Notes under the pieces: generated by a model
Databases searched by the model: none
Seen by the model: only the letters and a program-made list of their open reading frames with translations
Told to the model about the DNA's origin: nothing
Position numbers and translations under genes: made by a program
Source of the DNA: Lachnospiraceae bacterium
Lineage (GTDB): Bacteria > Bacillota_A > Clostridia > Lachnospirales > Lachnospiraceae
Assembly (NCBI GenBank): GCA_017516285.1
Contig: JAFXDD010000041.1
Span: forward strand, 60,581 to 124,580
Reading direction: 5' to 3'
DNA: 64,000 bases
Shown: piece by piece, positions 37,501-46,327 of the stretch
How the letters are laid out: every line of letters starts with the position of its first letter
Position numbering within the stretch: the stretch's first letter is position 1

Positions 37501-39777
37501 GATACCGGTATCGCGGAAGGTGCAACAGATATGCCGTTAGATGGTGTGTATGATACAGAGGGATTGGCTTCCTTCCGTGATAAATGGACGGACGGAGTGA
37601 CTACTTTTGCCGCTGTTCATGGTGGTTCTACTTGGGTTTCTCATGCGCAGTTGGATGCCGGCAGTTTTATCTATGATTACGCCGGTGTCAGATGGGCGAA
37701 GGATCTGGGCAAGACACCTTATAACTTGGATGATTCTGGTAATTACGATGATGATAGTGACCGTTGGAGATATTATCGCTCCAGAGCGGAGGCTCATAAT
37801 ACCATCGTCATCAATCCGGATAATAATGGAGGTCAGTTGGTTCATGCGACCGCATATCTGTCTCGCTTTGAAAGCGATAATAAGGGCGGCATTGCAGTTC
37901 TTGATATGTCAGAAAACTATGCGGAGAATGCATCCAGCGCAATTCGAGGATTCTTCTTCACTGACGACAGAACCAGCTTGGTAGTGCGTGATGAGATTAC
38001 CCTGTCTAAGGCTGATTCCACTGTATATTGGTTTATGCAGACGGATGCAGAAGTGGTGATTGCGGAGGATGGAAAGAGCGCAACCCTTACTCAGAGCGGC
38101 AAGCAGGTTGAGTTGGAGTTTGTAACTGAAGGAAACGGAACTGCTGAATTGTCAGTTGGTCCTTCCACACGAGAACTGCTGGGAAGTGTGAGCCCTGCAG
38201 GTGAGGCGCCTAATCCACTTCCTTCTGATATCAACGAGTATGATAAAGAGGATGCAGATGTTAACCGAATCGCAATTAAGCTGAGCGGAGCAAGTGGAGA
38301 TGTATCTATCACTGTAAAGCTTACTCCGGCAGGAACAGGATTAACTTCTGTGGCAGAATACAATAAGAGCATCGCTGAATGGAGTGTTCCGCCAGGCGAG
38401 GTGGCTGAAAAGCCGGCAGTTCAGAGTGTGATGTTTGACGGACGTGAAATTGAATTCGAGAGCACCAATCTGGCAACCGTACTTTTTGTGCAGGAGGATG
38501 GTGCAGGTGATCCGACTGTCAATGTGACTGTGGATGAAACCAAGTACACGTCTGAAGTGATTCATGACGCAGAAAATGGTATCATTACAATCATTGTAAA
38601 AGACAAGGCAAATACCGAAATCTATACCACATATACCATTGAATTGGTAGAAATTCCTGCGGCAGCAGTACCGAATGAAGAAAGATTCGCTGGTATGACA
38701 GCACTGCAGGTAGTCGGTGTCGCTGCAAGTGAAGAACCGCAGGCTGACCAGGGTTATGTTGCAGTGAAGACACTGGATCAGGACACCGTTACCCGATGGA
38801 CCTCAAAGGGAGTTGGTCACTGGATCTTATTTGAGCTGGAAGAGGAGTCAACAGTTGACAATTTATTGATTCTGTTTAAGAGCGGTTATGAGCGTTCTAC
38901 ATACTTTGATATCAGTGTGTCCACCGACGGCAAAACTTACACAGAGGTATTTTCCGGTGAGTCCGGTGGTACATCAATTGGCAGTGCGGAAGCTTATGAG
39001 CAATTTACCATTAATTCCGAGAACGTTAAGTTTATTAAGATTGGATGCGATGGTAACTCTAAACAGGGTAAAGCGTTTGGCTGGAACAATATTGGTGAGG
39101 TAGTATTTACAGGCACGGTTACACCGGTTATTAATCTGGAACAAAGCGATACAACCTATACGAAGTCCGGTGAGGAAACAGTAACTATTTATTGTAGTGG
39201 TATCCATACGGAACTCATCGGTGTAGATATGGATGGTAACGAGGTTGATCCTTCTAATTATACTGTTACAAAGGGCTCCACTATTGTAGAATTCAAGAAG
39301 GAATATCTGGAAACCTTGTCTGTAGGTGATCACGTTGTGACGCTTGAATATACGAATGATCGTAAGGTTACTTCTAATTTGAAAGTAGAAGCAGCACCAG
39401 CGCCAACGGTAGCTCCAACACCAACACCGACGGCAGCACCGACAAGTGTACCAACCAGTGCACCAACAGCAGCGCCGACAAGTGCACCAACCAGTGCACC
39501 AACCAGCGCACCGACGGCAGCACCAACAGAGGCACCAACCAGTGCACCAACAGCAGCGCCGGACAGTGATACCAACAACACACCTGATGATGACGTTAAT
39601 AACAGTGGTAATGATGATGCAACCAATAATGTAGAAGATACAACGATTACTACAGAGGCATCCGGTCAGCCTTCAACCGGTGATAACAGTAATGTACTAT
39701 TTTGGATTATGTTATCTATGATAGCACTTTCAGGAGTGGCAGTAGTATCTATCGTTTGTTTTAAAAAACTTAAATAG
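34528..39777 (+). CDS. Giant cell-surface heparinase II/III-like lyase with sortase-like tail
   Basis: 1749 residues from the ATG at 34528 (MNRFKSLVILLLTVF), chosen for AAAGGAGA upstream. A signal peptide ends near AQAETF about 30. Two nearly identical beta-sandwich domains follow (about 45-260 and 260-475), repeated with a 645-nt period. The heparinase II/III catalytic region covers about 510-1275, with EGTGYWNYTTQY near 889, SHAQLDAGSF near 1036 and AEAHNTIVINP near 1088. An Ig-like region, an F5/8-type C domain (about 1395-1530), another beta domain, a Pro-Thr-Ala linker (about 1630-1680) and QPSTGD, a membrane helix and KKLK form a wall anchor related to LPxTG. It degrades a uronic-acid glycan at the cell surface. 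It is related to the protein at 1-3738. The second histidine of the usual HxH motif is Gln here. Confidence 0.88.
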   Translation: MNRFKSLVILLLTVFMCVTTVMPVQAETFVTESGDTYEANVYFYEDFEDEGALVGAGFAKGIYAAALTGTTAQAVEAGENNKALNIVSKTADGSTDYQVNVRYSNQSAWNEDACVSDLSEKTVVYEFKFKLQREVSNGLTARLRSKNSGNKETVLFAINKNKLEFLGSSTTQMLTSGADAPWYHIKVVCDFKNETRDVYLDNVLLVNDAEMHNAANFHTAAVCDFLRFNTGDTYGIDADILIDDFAVYEEPIKVLMKENFEDENAAYLVGATIPKGIHVAALTGTSAQGIEAGENNRAMNLISDTTNGSTDYQVNFRWSTASAWNEDACVSDLSEKTVVYEFKFKLQREESNGLTARLRSKNSGNKETVLFAINKNKLEFLGSSTTQMLTSGADAPWYHIAVVCDFKNETRDVYLDDAPLINDVAMHNAATFHPAAVCDFLRFNTGSTYGIDADILIDDFAVYESDVPVTLSFEEESEGETEDDGKIVIDPDKSNFEEVEKTWTKQFPAMLKGYMSLHTRNGMVYYNDATNDGKWTLLATKPVETADGFLVVAEEICAALNVACTVNGDAAEINGKQATVVNQDGKLWIDAKYFFETILEKVVSIDTEAKTDGMMIAGDTAFTWPTGVFTPGVSSSRTELQNLNDYLFFERPSAETIKTLFAEKGLDGVHPRVQATAADFARIKEEVKTNDQMQIWYEQLIVAADDLVDRDTAPTSYTLDSGGRLLPTVQKMLEKMYTLGMAYQLTGDVKYVTRAWADLEAAAAFPDWQPTTGLPTGEMSAAVAIGYDWMYHALTKEQRETLEEAMYKHCFGEAVNAYQTYAGSLIGARAACAMNHNIVVNGGFALGALAFMDVNEEYEEICSYILSGAIRGADVMLTEYGPDGAWKEGTGYWNYTTQYTTKMLSALDTAFGTCFSLDLVEGLDKTANFILNMQSDKGLFPYGDGGAEQLYVPELFYLSNKYDENITSALLSLNHGKMRDNEEIVLSLLWYDTGIAEGATDMPLDGVYDTEGLASFRDKWTDGVTTFAAVHGGSTWVSHAQLDAGSFIYDYAGVRWAKDLGKTPYNLDDSGNYDDDSDRWRYYRSRAEAHNTIVINPDNNGGQLVHATAYLSRFESDNKGGIAVLDMSENYAENASSAIRGFFFTDDRTSLVVRDEITLSKADSTVYWFMQTDAEVVIAEDGKSATLTQSGKQVELEFVTEGNGTAELSVGPSTRELLGSVSPAGEAPNPLPSDINEYDKEDADVNRIAIKLSGASGDVSITVKLTPAGTGLTSVAEYNKSIAEWSVPPGEVAEKPAVQSVMFDGREIEFESTNLATVLFVQEDGAGDPTVNVTVDETKYTSEVIHDAENGIITIIVKDKANTEIYTTYTIELVEIPAAAVPNEERFAGMTALQVVGVAASEEPQADQGYVAVKTLDQDTVTRWTSKGVGHWILFELEEESTVDNLLILFKSGYERSTYFDISVSTDGKTYTEVFSGESGGTSIGSAEAYEQFTINSENVKFIKIGCDGNSKQGKAFGWNNIGEVVFTGTVTPVINLEQSDTTYTKSGEETVTIYCSGIHTELIGVDMDGNEVDPSNYTVTKGSTIVEFKKEYLETLSVGDHVVTLEYTNDRKVTSNLKVEAAPAPTVAPTPTPTAAPTSVPTSAPTAAPTSAPTSAPTSAPTAAPTEAPTSAPTAAPDSDTNNTPDDDVNNSGNDDATNNVEDTTITTEASGQPSTGDNSNVLFWIMLSMIALSGVAVVSIVCFKKLK
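34660..35929 (+). repeat. Tandem 645-bp duplication inside the lyase gene
   Basis: The unit beginning near 34660 recurs 645 bp (215 codons) later. 34933-35069 and 35578-35714 are identical over 137 bp, while the flanks differ by scattered changes. This suggests a recent duplication or gene conversion of the N-terminal domain. Confidence 0.88.
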
Positions 39778-39906
39778 TATATAGCTTGAATGATGGGCAT
39801 GGGCAGTAATGTCCATGCCTACTTAGCAGATTCTGAAGTGTAGTAATTAAAAAGAAAGGATGAGTGCCGGACGGATGATAAATAGACTCTGGCACAAGGT
39901 ATAAAG

Positions 39907-40701
39907 ATGATTCAATATCATGTATACCCTGGGGGAAAAAAGAGAATAGTAACATTCAGCTATGATGATGGGCATGTTAATGACAAACGTTTGGTTACTC
40001 TTTTTAATCAATATGGTGTCAAGGCAACATTTCATTTGACCGGAAAAGAGAAAAGTGAAGAAGAGATGGCAGAATTAAAAGAGCGATATCAGGGACATGA
40101 GATATCTTGCCACACAGTGTCTCATGGCTGGCTCAATAGAATGCCTTATCAGTCAATGGTGCAGGAAATTATGAATAATAGGAATTATTTGGAGAAAATT
40201 ACAGGGGAGCCTGTAGTGGGAATGTCATATCCGTGGAGTCAGTATGCATATAACGATGCTGTGAAGGCGGTGGCAAAAATGTGTGGCATTGTTTATTCCA
40301 GAACCATTTACCCTACCATGACATTTCAACTGCCTGATGATTTTCTGGAGTGGCATCCAACTTGTCATCATAAGGATGCCCTTGAGCTTAGTGATAAGTT
40401 TATAGAGAATATTACATCCTTGAAGATAGAACCCCTTTTCTACATATGGGGACACAGCCATGAATTTCGCACGGAACAGGATTGGAAGGTAATGGAAGAT
40501 ATTCTGAAGAAACTCTCTGGACTTGATGAGGTATGGTATGCTACCAACATGGAGATTTATCAGTATATGACTGCCCAAAAGGCACTTTTAATCACAGCCG
40601 ATGAGAAGTGTATATATAATCCGACTGCCATCACTGTTTGGGTTGAGAAGGATAAGAAAGAGATTATCTGTATTCCGGCCGGAGAAACGATGTATCTTTG
40701 A
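39907..40701 (+). CDS. NodB-type polysaccharide deacetylase
   Basis: 264 residues without a signal peptide. The metal-binding carbohydrate-esterase-4 motifs are present: FSYDDGH with Asp20-Asp21, and CHTVSHG with His69 and His73. SYPWSQY near 110 replaces the usual RxPY/G motif, and WGHSHEF near 185 carries the late histidine. Such enzymes remove N- or O-acetyl groups from glycans, here probably from imported oligosaccharides. It lies 130 nt after the lyase gene with a small hairpin at 39796-39819 in between. The ribosome site is weak (AAGGTATAAAG). Confidence 0.85.
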   Translation: MIQYHVYPGGKKRIVTFSYDDGHVNDKRLVTLFNQYGVKATFHLTGKEKSEEEMAELKERYQGHEISCHTVSHGWLNRMPYQSMVQEIMNNRNYLEKITGEPVVGMSYPWSQYAYNDAVKAVAKMCGIVYSRTIYPTMTFQLPDDFLEWHPTCHHKDALELSDKFIENITSLKIEPLFYIWGHSHEFRTEQDWKVMEDILKKLSGLDEVWYATNMEIYQYMTAQKALLITADEKCIYNPTAITVWVEKDKKEIICIPAGETMYL

Positions 40702-40785
40702 AAAAGCTGTTGCAGTCTCTTTTTTTAATAAATTTGGATTAGTGGTAATTTTTGCATTAACTGTTATATTTTATAAAAGCAAAAA

Positions 40786-40821
40786 TTTACACTTTTGCTA
40801 TGCAAAACCACATGATATGTT
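40786..40821 (+). promoter_or_regulatory. PUL box and -10 upstream of the GH3 operon
   Basis: TTTACACTTTT begins at 40786; GCAAAA at 40802-40807 and TATGTT at 40816-40821, exactly 24 nt after TTTACA, as at 30733. Here there is no left arm that would make it a terminator, so a regulatory reading is better supported. Confidence 0.55.
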
Positions 40822-40861
40822 GAAGTAAAGTAACAAGCAAAGATAAGGAGATAAAACTAGT

Positions 40862-42448
40862 ATGAAATTAAAAGAATTAGTATTTGAAGAGCTTACATTG
40901 AAACAGAAATTGGGTATGGTTTATACTGCTTTTTTGAACAGTTGGGTGAAATCAGAGGACAATGAAGAATTTATTTTCGAACTGATTAAAGAGCGTGCAC
41001 TTGGTGCTGTATGGATTCAGCAGGGAGCCAGAGATGCCGAAGAAATGCTTGCAAAGGTTAAGGAATTGGCTGATTATCCTATTATAATAATCACTGATGC
41101 AGAAAGCGGTATGCAAAACAGTACCGGAAAATACCTTGTAGGAAGACATGCTGCTGTTGCAAATGCTGGTGATTTGAAATATGCATATGCTTTTGGCAAA
41201 GTATCAGGCACAATTGCACATAAAATGGGTTACAATATGATCTGCGCCCCGATTCTTGATATGAAAAAAGGGCATATCCGTTCTTTTGGAACCGATAAAG
41301 AAAGGGTTGCTTCTGTTGCTGTAGCTGTTGCACAGGGATATCATGATGGTGGTGTTATGGCAATGGGCAAGCATTATCCGGGTGGAAATAATCCTCACGA
41401 AATAGATCCTCATATGACACCTAGCGTAACATATTACACAAAAGAAGAAATTATTGAAACAGAGCTTTATCCATACAGAAAGTTGATGGAAAAAGGTCTT
41501 CTTGACGGTATTATGCCTGGACATAAAAAATGTCTGAATATTGACCCGGATCGTCCTACCAGTATGTCAAAAACCGTAATGAACATTATCCGTGATCTTG
41601 GTTTTGACGGACTTGCCATGACGGATGCTCTCTGCATGATGGGAGTTAAAGCACTTTACTCCGATGTGGAGGCAAAAGGTTATGCCATTGCTGCAGGAAA
41701 CGATACTGTACTTCCTTTTTCAGCTGACAGCAGAAAGGATTTTGCGGACCTGTGTGAAGCTTACGAGACCGGACTTATCACGGATGAGGCATTGGATGCT
41801 GCTGTAAAGCGTGTACTTGCAACACAGCATAAGACCCTTTTACTTCCTGATGATGCAGAAATTACTGAGGAAGAAATGGAGAATTTCCTTAATATTGACA
41901 GAAAAGGCGTTTATGAAAAAACGGATGACGGTGTTCCTGCAAGTATCTCCAGAGATGGTAACCACTTCTTTGGCGTTATGATAAGAGGTGAGCTGCAGTT
42001 TGACTCCCAGGGTAAAATTGACGTGGATACCTTCAGCTCCGGCTGGTACTTCCCATTAAAAATCGAAGCGCGAATAAAAGAATTATTCCCTAACGCAAAG
42101 GTACAGTTTTTCCATGAGTACCCTACACAGCATCAGAATGTCACTATTCTGAATGAGTCTTTGGGATGCGAGGAAACGATTTTTCTTACCTTTACGGAGC
42201 CATTGAGCTTTACGGGAAAAGAATACCTTACACGCAGATTCAGTACTCTTTTAAAGGCAATGCAGGAGACTAACAGAGTATCCACCGTGATCCATTTCGG
42301 TAATCCGACTGTGTTGGAAGAACTTCCACATATTCCTAGAATGATTATTGGTGGTGTTTCTGAAAAGAGTGTGGATGCAGCGCTTGATATTCTTGCGGGC
42401 AAATATCCCGCAGAAGGCGTACTTAACTGCGAGGTTAATTTTCAATAA
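40862..42448 (+). CDS. Glycoside hydrolase family 3, hexosaminidase-like
   Basis: 528 residues, cytoplasmic. The GH3 N-terminal barrel has GKHYPGGNN near 168 and IDPHMTPSV with His184, resembling the KHFPGHG and D-x-H motifs of NagZ-type beta-N-acetylhexosaminidases; the nucleophile is Asp255 in LAMTDAL. The region after 350 is a small alpha/beta C-terminal domain. It probably releases a terminal, perhaps N-acetylated, sugar from imported oligosaccharides. It is the first gene of a ten-gene run with mostly overlapping or short gaps, behind its own PUL-box promoter. AAGGAG precedes the ATG. Confidence 0.88.
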   Translation: MKLKELVFEELTLKQKLGMVYTAFLNSWVKSEDNEEFIFELIKERALGAVWIQQGARDAEEMLAKVKELADYPIIIITDAESGMQNSTGKYLVGRHAAVANAGDLKYAYAFGKVSGTIAHKMGYNMICAPILDMKKGHIRSFGTDKERVASVAVAVAQGYHDGGVMAMGKHYPGGNNPHEIDPHMTPSVTYYTKEEIIETELYPYRKLMEKGLLDGIMPGHKKCLNIDPDRPTSMSKTVMNIIRDLGFDGLAMTDALCMMGVKALYSDVEAKGYAIAAGNDTVLPFSADSRKDFADLCEAYETGLITDEALDAAVKRVLATQHKTLLLPDDAEITEEEMENFLNIDRKGVYEKTDDGVPASISRDGNHFFGVMIRGELQFDSQGKIDVDTFSSGWYFPLKIEARIKELFPNAKVQFFHEYPTQHQNVTILNESLGCEETIFLTFTEPLSFTGKEYLTRRFSTLLKAMQETNRVSTVIHFGNPTVLEELPHIPRMIIGGVSEKSVDAALDILAGKYPAEGVLNCEVNFQ

Positions 42449-42471
42449 CTAAAATTAGAGAGGAATGTATC

Positions 42472-44175
42472 ATGTTTGCGCATAGCTTTAAGTTGTATTC
42501 GTCTATGGAAAAGGTAATGATAGACAAAATGCCTGTTTCTGAAGAATTGAAAAATGCATCCATATTAAAGAATGAAAGATTTTCCTTTCAGATAGCTTAT
42601 GAATATGTGACGGGTATCAGATACCGTCACTATCCTGTAAGCTTTGAAATCAAGTCACCCCTGAAGGATTATATTACTGTCAGGAAGGTAGAACATGTGC
42701 CGGCGGAAAGGTTGCTTTATCATCATCCTTGGAGCAAAGATGATGCTGTTATTTCTGATAAGTCCGGATTATATCCGGATCTGCTTACCCCAATGGAAGG
42801 TGACACATTCTGGGTTGATCAGGATTTTTGCGATGCTCTCTGGTTTACACTGGATACCAAAGGTGAGGTGGAAGCGGGTGTATATGATATCACCGTAGAG
42901 TTTAAGTGCGAGAAAAAAGCCGAGAAAGAGGAAGAAAAGGATATTGTACACACATCCGTAAAAAGCTTTCAGCTGGAAGTGATTGATGCCATGCTTCCTG
43001 AACAAAAACTGATATATACACAGTGGTTTCATGCAGACTGTCTTGCTTCTTACTACAAGGTGGATACATTCTCTGAGAAGCATTGGGAAATCATTGAAAA
43101 CTTTATGAGAGTTGCTGTAAAAAACGGTCACAACACCATTTTTACACCTGTTTTTACACCGCCACTGGATACGGAAATTGGAGGCGAACGTCCTACCACT
43201 CAGCTTCTTGATATTTATGTTGACAATGGGAAGTATCGTTTTGGCTTTGAAAAGCTTGACCGTTGGATAGAACTGAGTCAAAGAATTGGTTACAAATATT
43301 TTGAAATGCCTCATCTGTTCACCCAATGGGGAGCTGAGTTCTGCCCTAAAATTATGGCAACGGTAGACGGCGAATATAAAAAAATCTTTGGCTGGGAGAA
43401 TAAATCCGCTTCTCCTGAATATAGGGAATTTCTTGCAAACTTTTTGCCTGCCCTTACTTCGTATATGGAGAAAAAAGGTCTTAAGGACTATACTTTCTTC
43501 CACTATTCTGATGAACCGGGTGAGAAACATCTTGATTCTTACAGAGAAGCAGTAAAAGGTGCAGAAATATATTTGGAGGGTTGGAAGTGCATGGATGCAC
43601 TTTCAGAGGTGGCATATTACAAAGACGGACTTGTAAAAAATGTCGTTACACCACATTACCGTAGCGATGGATTTTTTAAAGAAGGAGTTCATGATATTTG
43701 GATATATTATTGTTCTACCCATTGTGATTATTATTCCAATCGCTTTTTGTGCTATCCTTCGTGGCGTAACAGGATTTTGGGGCTTCAGCTATTTAAATAT
43801 GATATTCCCGGATTTTTGCATTGGGGATACAATTTCTATTATAATGAGGAGTCTCGGAAGCTTATTGATCCATACCGCACTACGGACGGAGAAAGGGCAT
43901 TCCCGGCAGGAGATCCATTCTCCGTTTATCCGGGTGAAAATGGTGAGTGCCTGGAATCCATAAGACTCATATCCTTCCACGAAGGCGTACAGGATATGCA
44001 GGCATTGCAGTTTTTAGCGGATTATATAGGCAAAGAAAAGGTGAATGAGCTTGTGGATGAAGTTGCCGGTATGGAGGTTACATTTAACGAGTATCCGGCG
44101 GGGGCATATTTTATTCAGACTCTTCGCCGCAGGGTAAATAAGCTTATAAAGGAAAACATAAAATTGGAGGCGTAA
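42472..44175 (+). CDS. DUF4091 glycoside-hydrolase-like protein
   Basis: 567 residues, no signal peptide. An N-terminal beta-sandwich (about 1-165) leads to a TIM-barrel-like region with DYTFFHYSDEPGEKHLDSYR near 345 (acidic pair at a barrel strand end) and the DUF4091 C-terminal part (YDIPGFLHWGYNFYY, FPAGDPFSVYPGENG, IRLISFHEGVQDMQALQ). Members of this group occur in glycan loci, and some have been shown to be glycosidases; its substrate is open. GAGAGGAA lies before the ATG, 23 nt after the GH3 gene. Confidence 0.85.
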   Translation: MFAHSFKLYSSMEKVMIDKMPVSEELKNASILKNERFSFQIAYEYVTGIRYRHYPVSFEIKSPLKDYITVRKVEHVPAERLLYHHPWSKDDAVISDKSGLYPDLLTPMEGDTFWVDQDFCDALWFTLDTKGEVEAGVYDITVEFKCEKKAEKEEEKDIVHTSVKSFQLEVIDAMLPEQKLIYTQWFHADCLASYYKVDTFSEKHWEIIENFMRVAVKNGHNTIFTPVFTPPLDTEIGGERPTTQLLDIYVDNGKYRFGFEKLDRWIELSQRIGYKYFEMPHLFTQWGAEFCPKIMATVDGEYKKIFGWENKSASPEYREFLANFLPALTSYMEKKGLKDYTFFHYSDEPGEKHLDSYREAVKGAEIYLEGWKCMDALSEVAYYKDGLVKNVVTPHYRSDGFFKEGVHDIWIYYCSTHCDYYSNRFLCYPSWRNRILGLQLFKYDIPGFLHWGYNFYYNEESRKLIDPYRTTDGERAFPAGDPFSVYPGENGECLESIRLISFHEGVQDMQALQFLADYIGKEKVNELVDEVAGMEVTFNEYPAGAYFIQTLRRRVNKLIKENIKLEA

Positions 44176-44177
44176 TA

Positions 44178-45434
44178 ATGGATACACAACAACTCTGCAG
44201 TTTGATAGATTCGAAAAAAGATGAACTTTTTACGCTTTTATCAGATTTAATTAAAATTAATTCCGAAAGTTTCTCCAGTCACGGTAATGAAGAAAACATA
44301 GCAAGATATATAGTGGACTTATGCAAAGAGCTTGGCCTTGAAACGGATATGTTTTCTCCTCTGGAAATAGATGATTTTGAAAATCATCCTGATTATTTGC
44401 CCGGCAGAAATCTGGAAAACCGATATAGCGTAGTGGCAGCCTGGAAAGGTCAGGAAGATAAAAATGGTCTTATGCTTATGGCGCATGAAGATACGGTGGA
44501 AATAGGAGATCGAAAAGGCTGGAGTGTAGATCCTACCGGCGGCATTATAAAAGATGGCAAAATCTACGGAAGAGGCGCCTGTGATGATAAATATGCCATA
44601 GCTACAGCACTTTTTGTCATAAAGCTTTTAAAAGAGCAGGGGTTTGTGCCTAAGGAGAATCTTTTGTTTGCTGCATATTCCGATGAGGAATACGGTGGTT
44701 CCCATGGAGCACTTTCCTGTGTTTTAAAATATCCATGCAAGCATATTGTCAGTATGGATGGTAGAGAAAATCAGGTGTGGAACTGTGCTTCCGGTGGGCA
44801 GGAAGCCGTATATGTTTATCATACTGCTGAAGCGGTTGGAAGTGCAGAAAAGGCTTCAAGAGCAATTCCGGTGATCATGGATTGCATCAATACATTTGCA
44901 AAAAGACGCTGTGATGAGTTGGAAAGCAACAGATTTTATAAAGGGACGGTTATTCCTGAAAAATCCCTCAGATATCTTGGTGCAGAAGTGGGAAATAGCG
45001 GAACAAATCTGGGAAGAGGAAAGGTGTACTTTGAATATTACACCGATAAATCCAAAGAAGAAATATATTCAGAATATGCTGAATTGGAAAAAATGATTGC
45101 TGAAAAATTAGCTCCTATGGGAATGATAGGTGACGGTATCAGACCTACAACGAGATTTTTCCACTATGCATTTTGTGAACCTGATAGTGATGATATTAAA
45201 TTGATGCTGGAGGCTTCCAAAGAGGCAGCGGGCAAAGAACTTGTTGTTTGTGGTTCCTGTCAGTCGGATCTTTCTGTCATTATAAAATACGGTTCCGGTA
45301 AGGCCTTTGGTTTTGGTGCAGGCAGAGATTTTAGTCAAGAAGGCGGTCCTCATCAGGCGGATGAGTCTATTGATTGTGATAAGCTGATTGACTATGCCAA
45401 AACAATTGCGGCTTATATTGTAAAAGTTTTATAA
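44178..45434 (+). CDS. M20 metallopeptidase (Sapep-like dipeptidase)
   Basis: 418 residues. The dinuclear metal site of the M20 family is intact: MAHEDTVEIG with His103 and Asp105, GRGACDDKYA, and YSDEEYGGSHGA near 170. The length and GWSVDPTGGIIKDGKIYGRG suit Sapep/PepV-like Xaa-dipeptidases or related amidohydrolases. GGAGG lies upstream, 2 nt after the DUF4091 stop, so it is truly part of the glycan operon. A peptidase in this place may instead act on an amide in the substrate, such as an N-acyl or amino-acid-substituted sugar; that is an inference. Confidence 0.85.
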   Translation: MDTQQLCSLIDSKKDELFTLLSDLIKINSESFSSHGNEENIARYIVDLCKELGLETDMFSPLEIDDFENHPDYLPGRNLENRYSVVAAWKGQEDKNGLMLMAHEDTVEIGDRKGWSVDPTGGIIKDGKIYGRGACDDKYAIATALFVIKLLKEQGFVPKENLLFAAYSDEEYGGSHGALSCVLKYPCKHIVSMDGRENQVWNCASGGQEAVYVYHTAEAVGSAEKASRAIPVIMDCINTFAKRRCDELESNRFYKGTVIPEKSLRYLGAEVGNSGTNLGRGKVYFEYYTDKSKEEIYSEYAELEKMIAEKLAPMGMIGDGIRPTTRFFHYAFCEPDSDDIKLMLEASKEAAGKELVVCGSCQSDLSVIIKYGSGKAFGFGAGRDFSQEGGPHQADESIDCDKLIDYAKTIAAYIVKVL

Positions 45435-45451
45435 GAATGTAGGTAGATGGA

Positions 45452-46327
45452 ATGAAAATAGTTACAACAAATTATAACCTTCATAACAGGTTTTCCATAG
45501 AGAAAACAATAGAAATGATTTCACAGGCAGGATTTGATGGTATTGATTTTTCAGATATACCGGTCGAGTCAGAAGTTTGGGAAAAAACTTATCAGAAATA
45601 TGCGAAGCATATTCGCAATGTGGCGGATAATTTTGGAATTGTTTTTTCGCAGACGCATGCACCTATCATCGGCAGTGTCCTAAGAGCTTACAATCAGGAT
45701 AAGCAGTTTGCCATAGACAGAATTAGGCGTTCTATAGAATTTTCCGCACTTATTGGTGCAGAGCATGTTGTGATTCATCCCATTCAGAATCCAAAATACG
45801 CGACAGATTCGGAAAGAGTATTTGAAGAGAACATGAACTATATATCGCAGTTAATTCCGTGTGCAGAGGATTGTCATATTAAAATTGCAATTGAAAATAT
45901 GGTAATGCCGACACTGGACGGAGCCAGACAACGAGATGGCGTGTGTGCGGATCCAGAAGAGTTTAAAAGGTATATTGATGCACTTGATAGCAAATGTATA
46001 ACGGGCTGTCTTGATTTCGGTCATTGTGCCATAAGCGGCAGGGAAGCACAGGACATGTTGAGGGCCATGGGAGCTGATTATATAACCAGTGTTCACATTC
46101 ACGATAATGATTTTATAAAGGACTGTCATCAGCTTCCATGTACCATGAAAATGAACTGGGAAGAAATATGTAAGGCAATGGCAGAAGTTGGATATAGAGG
46201 TGATTTTACATTAGAAGCAGTCAACTTTTGGAATGGTTATAGTGATGAATTTATTCCTGAGGCATTGCATTTTATGTATCAAACATCGAAATATCTTGTG
46301 GATAAGATAAAAAAGTACAATGTATAA
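45452..46327 (+). CDS. Sugar phosphate isomerase/epimerase (xylose-isomerase-like TIM barrel)
   Basis: 291 residues. A single TIM barrel of the AP_endonuc_2 group: FSQTHAPIIGS near 70, GAEHVVIHPIQNP, KIAIENMVMP with the metal-binding Glu near 147, GCLDFGHCAISG with Asp-His near 190, TSVHIHDND with a further histidine pair, and FTLEAVNFWNG near the end. These are the usual metal ligands of sugar isomerases and epimerases. It may convert the monosaccharide or keto-uronate released by the locus. It overlaps the next gene by one base (TAATG). Confidence 0.85.
   Translation: MKIVTTNYNLHNRFSIEKTIEMISQAGFDGIDFSDIPVESEVWEKTYQKYAKHIRNVADNFGIVFSQTHAPIIGSVLRAYNQDKQFAIDRIRRSIEFSALIGAEHVVIHPIQNPKYATDSERVFEENMNYISQLIPCAEDCHIKIAIENMVMPTLDGARQRDGVCADPEEFKRYIDALDSKCITGCLDFGHCAISGREAQDMLRAMGADYITSVHIHDNDFIKDCHQLPCTMKMNWEEICKAMAEVGYRGDFTLEAVNFWNGYSDEFIPEALHFMYQTSKYLVDKIKKYNV

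Noticed and set aside
39330..39626. Ala/Val/Gly-rich minus-strand frame and short tandem repeats at 39405-39570
   Set aside because: These come from the Pro-Thr-Ala linker codons of the surface lyase; they are neither a CRISPR array nor a gene.
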